The notes below the pieces were generated by a model. It saw only the letters and a program-made list of their open reading frames with translations, was not told the origin of the DNA and did not search any database. This document shows, in pieces, positions 1 to 10,600 of a stretch of DNA of 64,000 nucleotides (positions within the stretch are counted from its first letter, which is position 1; each line of letters begins with the position of its first letter). Position numbers and translations under genes: made by a program. The stretch is taken from NCBI RefSeq assembly GCF_905475465.1, contig NC_062252.1:9920001-9984000 (forward strand), in the 5' to 3' direction. Origin of the DNA: Pieris napi (taxonomy: Eukaryota > Arthropoda > Insecta > Lepidoptera > Pieridae).

Positions 1-236
1 TTTACTTTACTTTAACTATGAAAAAATAAAATGATTTTTTGTTATTATTATTAGATGAAGCCCACAGTTTAAAGTGTGGCCGTAGCACAACACTGATGTC
101 ATTTACGTGGGAAGTAAAATGTAAAAACCTCAATATGATTGTTAACACGAAATGAATTGACTTATATAATTGCTTATGCAGTAGTTAATTTACCTAGCAT
201 TTTTAGGCTTAGAAGTCAACCCTATCACCTCGTCGT

Positions 237-765
237 CCACAACTGAGCATTTTTTAAGGCAGTTTTAGCCGCGCACCACAACTAGAGAACCATTTTTTTT
301 AATGTATACTATTCTACGGTTTCCATAAATAGTATTGTTAGTATACATGTTCCTCACATATTTGTACTTATAAATATACAATCATTTACCTATCTGCTGT
401 ATTGCTTAATTTGAAGTAATACTTTGAGCCTTTTTTTAGTATAGAAGTTTTATTCTAGGAGTACATTATCTTCACATTGTATTTAACTAAAGTATATTAA
501 AATAAAATAAACCTATTCTTACTAAAATATTATAAACCTATTTTAAAAGAGTAAGTGTGGACTTTCTTGCCCATTCTTCTCCACACGAAACTACCTTTTG
601 GAAGGGGCAACTAGAATCTTCTTTATATTTTATTTGACGTTCAAAAGTGCCATTTAGGTGGTCTAATTTTGGCGACTATTTCCGAATCTATTCGAATTTG
701 GATTCTTCAAGAAAAGAGCGTACTAATTCTTGAAAGGTCGACAAAGCGCTCGTGAGCCCTCTACG
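237..765 (+). mobile_element. LINE-J (Jockey-like) 3'-end copy, interrupted
   Basis: Bases 237-290 and about 685-765 match consecutive parts of the reverse-transcriptase C-terminus read intact at 52839-53870 (minus). The 390 bp between them is unrelated, so the copy is split by an insertion or decayed. The coding frame is destroyed. Confidence 0.6.
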
Positions 766-965
766 CGTTACAATTATAACGGATAAGCGTGTCGACTTTT
801 AAGTGGCATGTTAATGTAGGAATAATGTACAGCGTGATAAATACGAATATTGATGAGATTTGGTTAAATTTGCTCAGCGCTGAATGCTTTATTGGCGAAT
901 CAAAGATTTATATGTTGTCTTGATCAGTAATGGAGAATATTTCCAGGGAAAAATTCTATTTAATA

Positions 966-1212
966 AAATCTGTGGCGCCGCAACTTTTTGTTAGGTCTGG
1001 GCCTCAGATTTTTGTTTCTGTTTTATGATAATTTGTCTAAGACATGCCGTCGTCTTTTTCGGTCTAAGGTCGGTTTCCTCACTTTGTTTTCCTTCACCGT
1101 TCGAGCGAATTTTAAGTGCGCACATAGAAAGAAAGTCCATTGGGATCTAGGGATCGAACCTATGACCTCAGAGTAGAGAGTCGCACGCTGAAGCCACTGG
1201 GCCAACACTGCT
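966..1212 (-). mobile_element. tRNA-derived SINE, family A
   Basis: Read on the minus strand, it starts with a tRNA-like head (AGCAGTGTTGGCC, then the box B GGTTCGATCCC type), has the body CGCTCGAACGGTGAAGG, and ends in AGGTTGTAGCGCCACTGATTT. The same consensus recurs about nine times here. Any tRNA-like call at this spot is the SINE head, not a functional tRNA. Confidence 0.85.
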
Positions 1213-2228
1213 GAGAAATATTTAAACACCTCAGATAGATTTATCATGATAATTATCAAAGTTGCATTTATATTTGTCTACAGTATATAACATGTTGGAG
1301 GCTTGAATCGTTCTGTCAAGAACATGTCAAAAGGAAGAGACTGGCTGCCCACAACACAGGGAATCCTAGTGTGGGGGCCAGCGCACTTTACTTAATCTAA
1401 ACATCCTGTATATTGTGTATAATAAAGTTTTTTCTAATAAAGAACTAGTCTGCTAGAACCTCGTTTTTTATAATTTCAATTATGTAGACACTTTATATTT
1501 TTTAATTGTATGTATCACAAGTCTCTAATGTTCATTAACTTATGAATTGTAGTTATCAGTTTTGTGATTAGAGATCTAAGTCCATTTATAAAAAAATATG
1601 TCTGAAAGGCAATAAGTACTAATATTTTGACCTCGCCAATAGGTAAACAGAAAAAACTCAGTATTCACAAAGCACTAGGTATACAGTACATACCGTATTT
1701 ATAATTCAATGTCATGGTGACTAAACACATGACAATAATGACCATTTACAACATAAAGTTACTTTTATCGTTTACAAATTTATCACGGCTTGTGAGTGAT
1801 GTTTAATCTATTTATTTCATTATTAAAGTATACCACATCAAATATAATGCATTTTCTACAGTATATTTTACAATATATCTACAAGTTTTACTTTTACTAG
1901 TATTTTTTTTTTCGCCTAAGCCTTATTCGCCTAACATCTTATTTTTTTTAATTGATCAGCCCACTACCGAATATATACAAGCTCTGAATAAGAAGGGTTT
2001 GTTGTGTTCACGAATAATTCTAAAGAGAGATACCTGAACTCCTAATAAATGTCTAAAACATTCGATTTTCAATTTAGAATAATCTTTAAACAATTGAAAT
2101 GATAATAACAAATAAATTTACTTCTTCTACTTGAGGTGTTTCGAAGCAATTAATATGATGGAAGTAGGTATCATTAACGATTCAACGCAATTAAACACAA
2201 TATAGTATTAAACTTATTTCATCAGTCA
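1213..2228. other. Intergenic, no gene seen
   Basis: AT-rich sequence downstream of the serpin. No coding stretch, tRNA or recognisable transposon end was found. Confidence 0.5.
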
Positions 2229-2234
2229 TTTATT
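2229..2234 (-). terminator. Poly(A) signal of the serpin gene
   Basis: AATAAA on the minus strand, about 78 bases beyond the serpin stop codon, in the expected place for 3' end formation of a compact intronless gene. Confidence 0.5.
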
Positions 2235-2311
2235 AGTATAAAATAGTGAAGCTGCCCTTTATCGAATATTTAAGCCACAAGTTTGAGCCTCAGGATTTTT
2301 TCTTCAATAAT

Positions 2312-3499
2312 TTATACAATTTGTGGCACCGCGTACACACCAGTGAATAATATTAGACCAGTCGTTCGATCCGTGATGACAAAAACAAATTCCTTGTTCG
2401 CTTCAAACCTCTGTCCTAGAATTCGGTCTTCTAAACCAACGACAGTAGAAGCCGCAGCCACCGTACCTTCTTCGGTCACTTCAATTTCAACACTTTGCAC
2501 TGTTTTAGAAACATATAGTGGACTGTCAGATACACCTGGTAACTCCGCCTTTTCAGCGTCGAAAATCCTTTGAATTCCTGAGTATTGTAAGGGTGGTATT
2601 AAATCTGCTTGCGTGGATATCTTAAATCTTGGTATATAGCAATCTAGCTCCGGTAGTTCACCAGATTTGAAGTCTGTCATCCAGTTTAACGGCTGGCTCG
2701 CTAGGTTTTCTAGCAGCGCCTTTATCGGCATCCCGTCGAATGGCAGAAGAATCAACATTGAAAACTGCTCTTTCTTGCCATATGTCATTTCCAATATCTG
2801 AGCACGGATTTGATTTGAATCTCCAAAGTTATGAGGTGCCTTATGATACATCATGTTGACTGAACCAATCGTCTTTCCTTGCCAATTATAAAATGCTTCT
2901 TCTTTTGTCTGAGTCGGGTCAAAGGGATACGTCCAGCTTGCTTTAAAGTACAAAGCGTCCACTAATATCATCCGTAAATTCTCCAAGTGCTTGGGTTTCA
3001 CTGCATTGCGTATTTTACCTTCTGTAGCTACGCAAATGTAGTAATTGATATCCTGAGCGAGTAGCGTTGTATTGGTCGGATCAACAAAGTACACTTTATT
3101 ATTGTAATAATTTGCTGAGTCACAAAACTCCTTGTGTATCTTTAAGTTGTTGTCGGAGAACATAGCTGATTGTCCTTTAAGCGTGACATCTTTATCTGAA
3201 TTCTTTAATAGATTTGCAACAGCAGCGTGCAGTGCCTGGGTTGATCGTAAATCGTTCGGCAGCCGCAACTCTCTCATTAACTCCTGGAAAGTCTCCCCAG
3301 CCGATCCTTCCGCTAGCAGAGAGAAAATACTCCATACAGATAAAGGTGAGATGGCCACATTTTTCTCACCAAAACTCTCTTGGAAAGCATAAACATTGTT
3401 AAGTAGTTTTAATGAAAATTCGTTGATCGGTGTGAAGTTGACACCAGGGTTGGTAGGTGTCGCAACCACGATGCTAACTAAATAAATAATCTTCCACAT
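2312..3499 (-). CDS. Secreted serpin (serine-protease-inhibitor fold), intronless
   Basis: A 395-residue serpin, close to the family's usual 370-400, in one uninterrupted exon. The start is the ATG at 3499-3497; a GTG codon just upstream is not used. Residues 1-13 form a hydrophobic signal peptide (cut expected near VVA-TP), so the product should be secreted. Serpin landmarks are in order: the breach/helix segment near 49-60 (AISPLSVWSIF), DALYFKASW at 181-189, hinge EEGTVAAAST at 343-352, and the closing FVFV...LILFTGVY at 371-389. Counting from Gly345 as P15 and aligning the conserved NK-x-FVF downstream, P1-P1' is Arg359-Ile360, which predicts trypsin-like targets. The small-residue hinge suggests a working inhibitor. 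N-glycosylation sequons are at N21 and N143. From memory, some silk-gland serpins of Bombyx (serpin16/18 type) are intronless and serpin18 has Arg-Ile at P1-P1' but acts on cysteine proteases; membership in that group is untested. No other serpin lies nearby. Confidence 0.95.
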   Translation of the reverse strand: MWKIIYLVSIVVATPTNPGVNFTPINEFSLKLLNNVYAFQESFGEKNVAISPLSVWSIFSLLAEGSAGETFQELMRELRLPNDLRSTQALHAAVANLLKNSDKDVTLKGQSAMFSDNNLKIHKEFCDSANYYNNKVYFVDPTNTTLLAQDINYYICVATEGKIRNAVKPKHLENLRMILVDALYFKASWTYPFDPTQTKEEAFYNWQGKTIGSVNMMYHKAPHNFGDSNQIRAQILEMTYGKKEQFSMLILLPFDGMPIKALLENLASQPLNWMTDFKSGELPELDCYIPRFKISTQADLIPPLQYSGIQRIFDAEKAELPGVSDSPLYVSKTVQSVEIEVTEEGTVAAASTVVGLEDRILGQRFEANKEFVFVITDRTTGLILFTGVYAVPQIV

Positions 3500-4374
3500 C
3501 ACGCGGCTTGATAGGACAAGGTTTGAAGCAATACTAGTATTGCAAGCGGTGCCTTTATCAATTTCAATGGAATCTCACGGATACAATGAGATTCGCTGTG
3601 TGTATACGGGAACCCATATCGTAATCAATTTGACGCACGATTCAATAAAGCAATTAAAAAGTTCCATTAAGGGTCTAGTCACGTTGAGCTTAAGGTTTTA
3701 ATATAAGGTAATAAACGTTTATATTAAACATTTGTTAATTGGCTGATGCATCTTGCTAAGGGTGTCTTAAGAGATACTAAAACGACGCACTTATATATTT
3801 TAATTGTATTATTGCTTACGCATGGCCCCTATGTCACGTATAATATTATATAAATAGCCAATAAAATAATATGATTTTAATTATAGATTTAATTTTCTAG
3901 TTAACCATGTTAACCAGTTCATACACTTGAATATTTCCTGCTTTTTATAAAATACGCGAAGTTATTCAGTAATAGGAAATTTTAGTAGTTTCTACATAGA
4001 AGTATAAGTATAACTAAGATCTCATGGAAATGTTTAGTATATTATTAAATTGTATAAACAGGAAATCATTCAGAAAATAAACTTATAAAGTACTGCGAGT
4101 ATGTACTTATTTAAAAGCGTGCGTAACACAATAGTTAAATTATTTATTTCTCATTCGTTCTGAATCTTCGTAGTTATATTAAATTGTACCCTGCGATTTT
4201 ACCTGAAAGATCAGAAGTGTCATTTAGTTATACAGATTAACTGATTAACATAGACTCAGCTTATAATAAATTGTATATAAGCGATTATTACAAAATATAT
4301 AACAGCGACATAACAGCGAGAAGTGATTTTTGTAAGTTTAAATTCCGGGGACAACGTGTCGCTAAAACGCGGCT
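3500..4374. other. 5' flank of the serpin, no gene seen
   Basis: The presumed serpin promoter. A TATA-like GATAAAGG lies on the minus strand near 3551-3560, about 55 bases above the ATG, but no clear initiator was found. The rest is AT-rich with no coding signal. Confidence 0.35.
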
Positions 4375-4377
4375 CTT

Positions 4378-4545
4378 ATTTATTTACACTTCGTTACCAT
4401 AATATAAAAAAGCAGGTTACATAAGTTATTAGGCAACGGGCGGCCTAATCGCTCACAAGCGATTCTTCCAGGCAACCCTAATATGGAACAATAAAAAAAG
4501 AAACACCTACAGAGGGTAAAGTACAAGAAGTACATACAGAAGTAA
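4378..4545 (-). repeat. Dispersed repeat G (GGGCGGCC family)
   Basis: Contains TTAGGCAACGGGCGGCC and GCGATTCTTCCAGGCAACCC, followed by CCTACAGAGGGTAAAGTAC. It is shared with 8030-8092, 21150-21310, 30815-31000, 41565-41851 and 54285-54400. Copies in the other orientation end in AATAAATAAA, suggesting the 3' end of a LINE or SINE. The family name is unknown to me. Confidence 0.75.
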
Positions 4546-4869
4546 CAAAAAGTAACTCAAAATAGGCACTTAGTATACTCGGGACTTAATTTTAGCTCTC
4601 TTTTCTTATTGATAATATGTTGTAAGGTATCTGAGTAGTTGCCGAAATCACATTCAAAATGAAACAGTCGCATATCCGATCCAGATAACCCTCAAGATAT
4701 AATATGGTAATTATTTTTCGCTTGGAAGACGTTAATAAGGTATATTATGTACGAGCAGTTTAAAGCTAAAGGTTCTCTTTCGAAAAAGTCGAAGGAGCTT
4801 TTCAATTTCATGGGTTTTTTTTTGTGTATGCCCAATACTTCCCCCGTCCGTGGACCGGTCTAAATGTGT

Positions 4870-4902
4870 AATTGCTTTAAAACAATCTGTTTTAAAGCAA
4901 TT
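4870..4902. repeat. Perfect hairpin, 15-bp arms, 3-nt loop
   Basis: Arms at 4870-4884 and 4888-4902 are exact reverse complements around ATC. Two smaller hairpins follow directly, with CAAACTA/TAGTTTG near 4904-4922 and a TTTGTTAA/TTAACAAA pair near 4930-4953. Confidence 0.85.
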
Positions 4903-4944
4903 TCAAACTAAAGATAGTTTGGATACAATATTTGTTAAATCTTT

Positions 4945-5170
4945 TTAACAAATTTACACTTATGAACGCCAAATTTTTTATTATTATTTTATATTTACTG
5001 CCAGTTCTCAAATCAAGGGCTTAGAAAGGAAGAGAAGATCTGGCAATAAACTCTCCGCTACTCTTCTTAATCGCCAAGTTTTTTGTTTTACACAATGTTT
5101 GTATGGAGCTGCAACCATTACACCATGTTCCACATGACATCTTAAGTAATTAATAGTAAATTAGTCAGAA
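4945..5170 (-). repeat. Dispersed repeat H (AACTGGCA family), 3' end of a retroelement
   Basis: Shares ACTGCCAGTTCTCAAATCAA, GGCAATAAACTCTCCGC and GAGCTGCAACCATTACACCA with 8757-9030 and, in the other orientation, with 22697, 25665, 27800 and 33075. Plus-strand copies end in AATAAATGATTTTGA, typical of a LINE 3' tail. Confidence 0.75.
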
Positions 5171-6339
5171 ATATTGTAGTCCAATGATGTTATCATAGTT
5201 ATTAACTTGTTTTAATTATACATTTAGTTATAAATTTTCTGTTCTATTATTATTAAAATGTATATAAAGTTCCGTTCCGTAGTTTTAAGCATTGATATTG
5301 TTTTAGGGTAATAAACCGAGACTTAACGGTAAATCTGCACATCTTCATCATCACTTCCATAGATATGTCAAAAATGTATTGTATTGACATACTGGAGTCA
5401 TAAGTTCATGGTCAATCCTGTTTCTAAATCTTACGATTAGAGAACTCTCACCCGTAGAAGCGCTTTCAAAAACTTGGAATAATTCTGAAATTGAAATAGT
5501 GCATGCTGAGAAATGGTTTTGTAGGGTTTCGGACGTTCGTATCTAATAATCCTTAAGTTACGCAATCCCCTTGCATTGTCCGTAAAAGAGAGGTCACTTC
5601 AGACAAATCGCGCGTGTTCCACTTGAACTATTACTATGTACGGAACTGAGACATTATCGTAAGATTTTGTTTTACATTGTTTTTAAAGGAATTAAAACCT
5701 TTGCATTAATAGCTCAATAAATAAGGATCTTATTAGGCAAGTGGTATGCATATTCGACTGCAGGTTATGGGGACAAGGGCCGGGGGTTGAAAAATAAACA
5801 TCTTTTGTCCTTAATTAAGAGAGACGAGATTGACGATCAACCTTGAGTAATAGAGAGGCACCAAAAGAAGAAAGTTGAGAGTTTCTACAACCTGGTGAAT
5901 ACACACGCGAAGGTTCCTGCTATATGTTTCTGCTATAACTAATTAAATCTAATTTAAAATATAAGATAACCAAATAGGGCTATGAAATAATTTGATGAGA
6001 ATAAATATGGTTTAAGATATTTATTAAAGTGTGTTTTTATTTTCTTTTATCAAATTTTAATTTATTATTATTACTGGGTAGGTTAAGAATTTTGTAAAAC
6101 TGTATATATGTGTTTCTTAAAAGAACTAAACTAAACAAAATAAAAATATACTAACTAGTAATACATTAGACTAGTTTATGAATTGAGTATTACACTAGTA
6201 AGAAAAAAAATATATATAAAGCAGTGTTTATAAATATATATATAAACAGAAGACTTAGATGGAAACACAAATACAAATTAAACAAAGTTAAGATTATTTT
6301 TTTTGTGTTGCCGCGACCATATAATATTTTTTTATGCAT
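5171..6339. other. Intergenic, mostly unassigned
   Basis: Low-complexity AT-rich sequence. About 6040-6130 resembles the 3' untranslated part of the LINE-C copies at 18300 and 20391. No gene is visible. Confidence 0.4.
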
Positions 6340-6492
6340 ATAACAGGGGACAAACGGGCAGAAGACTGCCCATGGATACTCAATGCCAGAGGGATCGTGA
6401 GTGCGTTGCCGGCCTTTTTGACATGCTCCATTCTTGAAGGATCCTAAATCGATATGGTTCGGAAATACTTCAGTGAGCAGCAACATAGTGGA
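6340..6492 (-). mobile_element. LINE-J 3'-end fragment
   Basis: The minus strand carries the decayed end of the same reverse-transcriptase family: TEVFPN, DLGSFKN, then RQRTHDPSGIE. It is 5' truncated and noncoding. Confidence 0.8.
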
Positions 6493-6989
6493 GGTAATTA
6501 AACTAACCTAACCTTTTTAACTATTAATTTATTTGATCTTATTATTTTTTAACCAACGTTTAAATGCGTAGTAAACAAACTAATGACAAAAACAATAAAA
6601 CTACCAATTACCATAATACCTAATCTAATTATTTTCCACGATTTAAATATTCTACATTCCTGTTACAGATGCCAATGTTATTTATTAGTATGTTGGAGTT
6701 GTTTAAGGAAAATAATAAAATAATGCTATACTGGTCTTTGCGGTTAATGGGGTCCGGTTCTATTCTCGGCAAAAACAATAAGGGTTCATTTGCGTCGTAA
6801 AGAGAAACAACTGACAGTCAGACTTCAACTTCATTCCCTGACCTTCATTTGTTTTGGAGTCGTGACTCGTGGCTAGCTAGTCGTGTAACTGCGTAGAGAT
6901 GTGGGGTCTCTGTGCATCTTCTATCGCATTTACCATGGGGAGTGTTCAGAGGAGTTGTTCGGAATAATAACTACAGTTTAATTATCGGA

Positions 6990-7268
6990 CGTCAAGGCAG
7001 AATACAAAATACCATCCGTATCTAATCGACGTTCGTCGGCCCACATCTGAACATTTATTAAGGCAGGTTTTGTCGCGCAACACTTCTATTTGGAACCAGC
7101 TGCCCACTGAAGTATTTTCGAACCAATACGACTTAGAGTCCTTCAAAAACAGAGCGTACCAATCCTGCCGGCAACACACTTGCGAGCCCTATGGCAATAT
7201 GAGAGTCCATGGGCGGCGGGATCATTTAATATCAGATGAGCCTCCTGCCCGGTTGCCTGTTGTTACAA
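6990..7268 (+). mobile_element. LINE-J 3'-end fragment
   Basis: The plus strand reads SIWNQLPTEVFSNQYDLES, then FKNRAYQSCRQHTCEP, homologous to the C-terminus of the 52839-53870 reverse transcriptase. It is 5' truncated. Confidence 0.85.
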
Positions 7269-8029
7269 AAATTTAGTGTACTTAGCGCATCACTGCCCAG
7301 TTTTAAAAAATAAACACATAATTTTTTACTTTTTCTGTTGACTTAGAGCCACGAAATACGTGTTAAAATTTCTCGAAATTTAGCAGTAATTACTATGTGT
7401 TACATATCAAAAGTGTGTGCAAAGAATTTGTCCCAAATATATTATAGTACCTACCAATTGATCACTCGAATGGTTTCACGAGACAAACAAAATATATCTT
7501 AGGTTTGTGTTTCAGTGTTCCGCTATACTTTATATGTATAACGATTCTTGATTAATACACCGGATTATACATTCTTTAACGAATATAAGTACGATGTTAA
7601 ATTTTTAATACAGCTTAATAGAGGTTTAGAGTAGTAGAAACGGACGCTATATATTAGTAATTAAGCCTTTAGAATAATAACTTCTTGGTTTTTTGGCCTT
7701 TGAAGGAGTATGCTCTCTTTTTAAATAGTTGGAGGTCCCCAGGGAAGACCCCCACCGGGAGTCAATTGTACAGTTTGCTTTCATTGAAATATTAATAGAA
7801 TTTCTTGCGGCGAATGAGTATTTTAGTCAATGTTGTAGTGTATTTACCTCTCACTACCCAGAATAATGCATGAAGCAGGCTTTTCTGGTTCAATTGTATC
7901 GTAGTAATCCCAATTAATTATTGTTACGCCACGCCAAACCAAGTTGTTTAACTTGGTTTGGCGCAAAATAACTGTATTGAGATTTATTATTTTTATTCAT
8001 TCCTTCGTTGCAAAAATAAGTACAATATG
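7269..8029. other. Intergenic, no gene seen
   Basis: AT-rich. Apart from the perfect hairpin at 7932-7963, nothing is recognised. Confidence 0.4.
7932..7963. repeat. Perfect hairpin, 14-bp arms, 4-nt loop
   Basis: The arms CGCCAAACCAAGTT (7932-7945) and AACTTGGTTTGGCG (7950-7963) are exact reverse complements around GTTT. Confidence 0.9.
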
Positions 8030-8092
8030 AACTATTAAGCAGTAACGGGCGGCCTTATCGCTTTCGAGCGACATTTCTTTCTCATTAAGAAC
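8030..8092 (-). repeat. Dispersed repeat G, partial
   Basis: GTAACGGGCGGCCTTATCGC followed by a degenerate GCGA...TTTCTTTC block; a short copy of the family seen at 4378 and 41565. Confidence 0.6.
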
Positions 8093-8109
8093 ATATGACC
8101 TATAAAGAA

Positions 8110-8565
8110 AATAATGCAATTGAAATGGCGCTGGACCGTGCGAGAGATAGCTGTGATAATACTTGAAAACATTGTGTTTACTTGTATGAGAAAATATATG
8201 AACTAAATTATAAATGACACCACACATTTAAAAATAAAATAAAGATATTCCAAATTTAAACGGAGTGCATCATCGACAATTGTATGTGGACAGCACCATG
8301 ACCACCAGCACGATACGGAATAAGGAAAAAAGGAAGAAAGAGCAAGAGTTGGATAGGCGATAAAAAGATAATTGGAGGAACAGCTTGGACAAGAAGAGAA
8401 CATTAGAAAAGAATGGGAGCAGTTGGAAGAGGCCTATGTGTCACAGGACACGGTGATAACCAAAACCAGCACATCTGATGTATTAGATTAAGTTAGGTTA
8501 TGGAACTTTAACAAGTGTTTAATTATATTATACTAGGTGTTAGTAATAAAGGCTTAATAATAATA
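8110..8565 (+). mobile_element. RTE-like LINE 3' end, decayed
   Basis: It shares with 36432-37145 the remnants AATTGAAATGGCGCTGGACC, GGAACAGCTTGGACAAGAAG and GAAGAGGCCTATGTGTCA, then a 3' end GTTAGTAATAAAGGCTTAAT. In the better copy these encode the end of the reverse-transcriptase protein. This copy is out of frame. Confidence 0.75.
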
Positions 8566-8756
8566 AGAACATTACAAAATTCACTTTCATGAGAAAATAA
8601 TACCATAGTATATTACGCAAAATTATTGTATTTACAAGACTTAATAAAATTATAAAAAAACAAAAAACGAGTTCTTCCAGGCACTACTTGGTTTTGCCAT
8701 GATTTTTGTTTGTCACAATTCGAAACATTTTGCCTTATGATGGTTTGCCCTGCGGT

Positions 8757-9030
8757 TAAAAGTTCAAATTCAAAATCATTTATTCATTTCGGTACCACAA
8801 TGTACACTTATGAATGTAAATAAAGAAATACATATTAAAATATGCTTCTAATTTTACATTTACTGCCAGTTCTCAAATCAAGGGCGTAGAACGGACGAGA
8901 AGAACTGGCAATAAACTCTCCGCCACTCTTTTTAATGGCCAAGTTTTTTGTTTTACAACGTTTGTAAGGAGCTGCAACCATTACACCATGAAGTTCCACA
9001 TGACATCTTTAAGTAATTAGTAGTTAATTA
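8757..9030 (-). repeat. Dispersed repeat H
   Basis: The most complete minus-strand copy: TTCAAAATCATTTATTCATT, ACCACAATGTACACTTATGA, the ACTGCCAGTTCTCAA core, then GAGCTGCAACCATTACACCA. Confidence 0.8.
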
Positions 9031-9389
9031 ATAATAAAAATAAAAAACGAAGTTTTGTCTTCTATCAGCAAAAGGCATGGTGAAATAGGAGCCCGCACTT
9101 ACATTCTCGTGGGAATAACACGCAAATACATAGTCGATAAAACTAACATCGCAACCACCAGCTAAGCTAAAGCTGGAGTAGGGCTCTTTTAATTAATGCA
9201 ATAGTAACTTGTGTAAACAAAATTTTTCCACGTCATTTGCATGTTTCCACGTTATTAGTTATGCGGGTAAAGACATAATTTATCAATTCTGTTGCTAACT
9301 GTTTGGTTCATTGAACTTTGGAAATAGAATTATATGACCTTGTTATATTCTCGTCTATGTTATAATCTCTTTCATTTTCTTCTTATTCT

Positions 9390-9507
9390 TATTTGGTGAT
9401 TACGTCAACAGTAATTTTTTACTTTTTTACACACTATTTTTTTACAAGAGGAGGGAGGGGGGGAAGATAAATTGCAGTAAATCTAATTACGTAATGCTTG
9501 AACGGCC
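9390..9507. mobile_element. MITE-N half copy (GGCCGTTCAAG terminus)
   Basis: Ends in ACGTAATGCTTGAACGGCC and contains GGTGATTACGTCAACAGTAA, both matching the complete MITE at 10323-10600. The opposite terminus is missing. Confidence 0.65.
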
Positions 9508-9694
9508 CTTTATAATATGATAAATCCTGTTGTAAAGTGAGACGTTTCTGTATTAAATCGAAGTTATTTAGGTTAACCTCGGTTCGATATCTACTAAGAA
9601 TGTGTTATCAGAAATATTAGAAATATTTTACGACTTTTTCAATATATCAGAAATATTTTACTACTTTTTGAATTAATACTAAATTCTTGAGCCT

Positions 9695-10015
9695 CGTATG
9701 TCGAGTTCACTTGGCTCCAAGTCTTTCCGGCTCTCTTCGCCTCATCTGCAACTGTACGACTGTAGGTTTGCTTGCGACGGCCACGCTTCCGCTTTCATGG
9801 CGGGTTCCAATCAAACGAATTCTTGTGAATGTGATTGGGATCCCTGCGGAGTGTATGACCTATCCAATTCCACTTGCGTCGCTTGATCTGCTGGGTAATC
9901 GGTGTTTCTCGGCAGCGCTCCCAAAGTTGCTCGTTAGAGATTTTCTCGGGTCAGTAGAATTCGAAAGAAGAACGTGGCCTAGCAGATCCAGAGGTGATTG
10001 TGATTAAGCAGATGG
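9695..10015 (-). mobile_element. LINE reverse-transcriptase C-terminal fragment (RTE-like, pseudogene)
   Basis: The minus strand reads NEQLWERCRETPITQQIK, RRKWNWIGHTLRRDPNHI, one stop codon, then KRKRGRRKQTYSRTVADEAK and GKTWSQV. This is the familiar RRKWRWIGHxLRR...GKRKRGRPK tail of a widespread LINE protein often annotated as craniofacial development protein 2-like. It has a stop and no upstream polymerase domain. It is an orphan fragment. Confidence 0.8.
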
Positions 10016-10322
10016 TAGATTCTGGGTTAACAAAAAAGGTGGAACCTCTACACAAACCAGTGCGTTCGAACAAATTGTATGGCTAATACAATCTATATAA
10101 GGTCTCTTAGTAGTCCATAATAACTCAGAGAGAAATCACTAGAGAAGGACCCGGTAAGAATTATCAATGAAAGTCCAAACGAAACAGTAGAACAGTGTTG
10201 CCAAGTGGCTTATCAGTTAAAACTTAAAAGCATGGTTGAGACCTAAAAAGTCGACGGCGTATGTCAGGTGCAGAAGGTTGACATACATTATATTAGACAA
10301 AAATTATCACGAAATAGATGGG
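10016..10322. other. Intergenic, no gene seen
   Basis: No recognised feature. 10225-10275 has a weak match to the SINE-A body (AGACCTAAAAAGTCGACGGC and GTATGTCAGG). Confidence 0.4.
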
Positions 10323-10600
10323 GGCCGTTCAAGTATTACGTAAGCAGATTTACTGGAATTTATACCCCCTTCATCTTTTCAGCAAAAGTAAGCAAATCTC
10401 TCAAAAATAATAGTAGGTACATAAACGTATTATTTTTTTGTAGGAATCCTCGAAAATGTATTTCGTTTTCAAGCATAGACAATGTGTGGGTAATATGTGT
10501 AAAAAAGTAAATAATTACTGTTGACGTAATCACCAAGTAAGAAAATCAAATACCTCCCCCCCCTCCCTCACCATAGTGCTTACGTAATCCTTGAACGGCC
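10323..10600. mobile_element. MITE-N with terminal inverted repeats
   Basis: The left end GGCCGTTCAAGTATTACGTA and right end TACGTAATCCTTGAACGGCC are near-perfect inverted repeats of about 23 bp bounding 278 bp with no coding capacity. Related pieces lie at 9390-9507, 50702-51075 and 59275-59660. The parent transposase is not visible. Confidence 0.8.

Noticed and set aside
2283..3402. Plus-strand open frames over the serpin
   Set aside because: They are antisense shadows of the serpin coding region.
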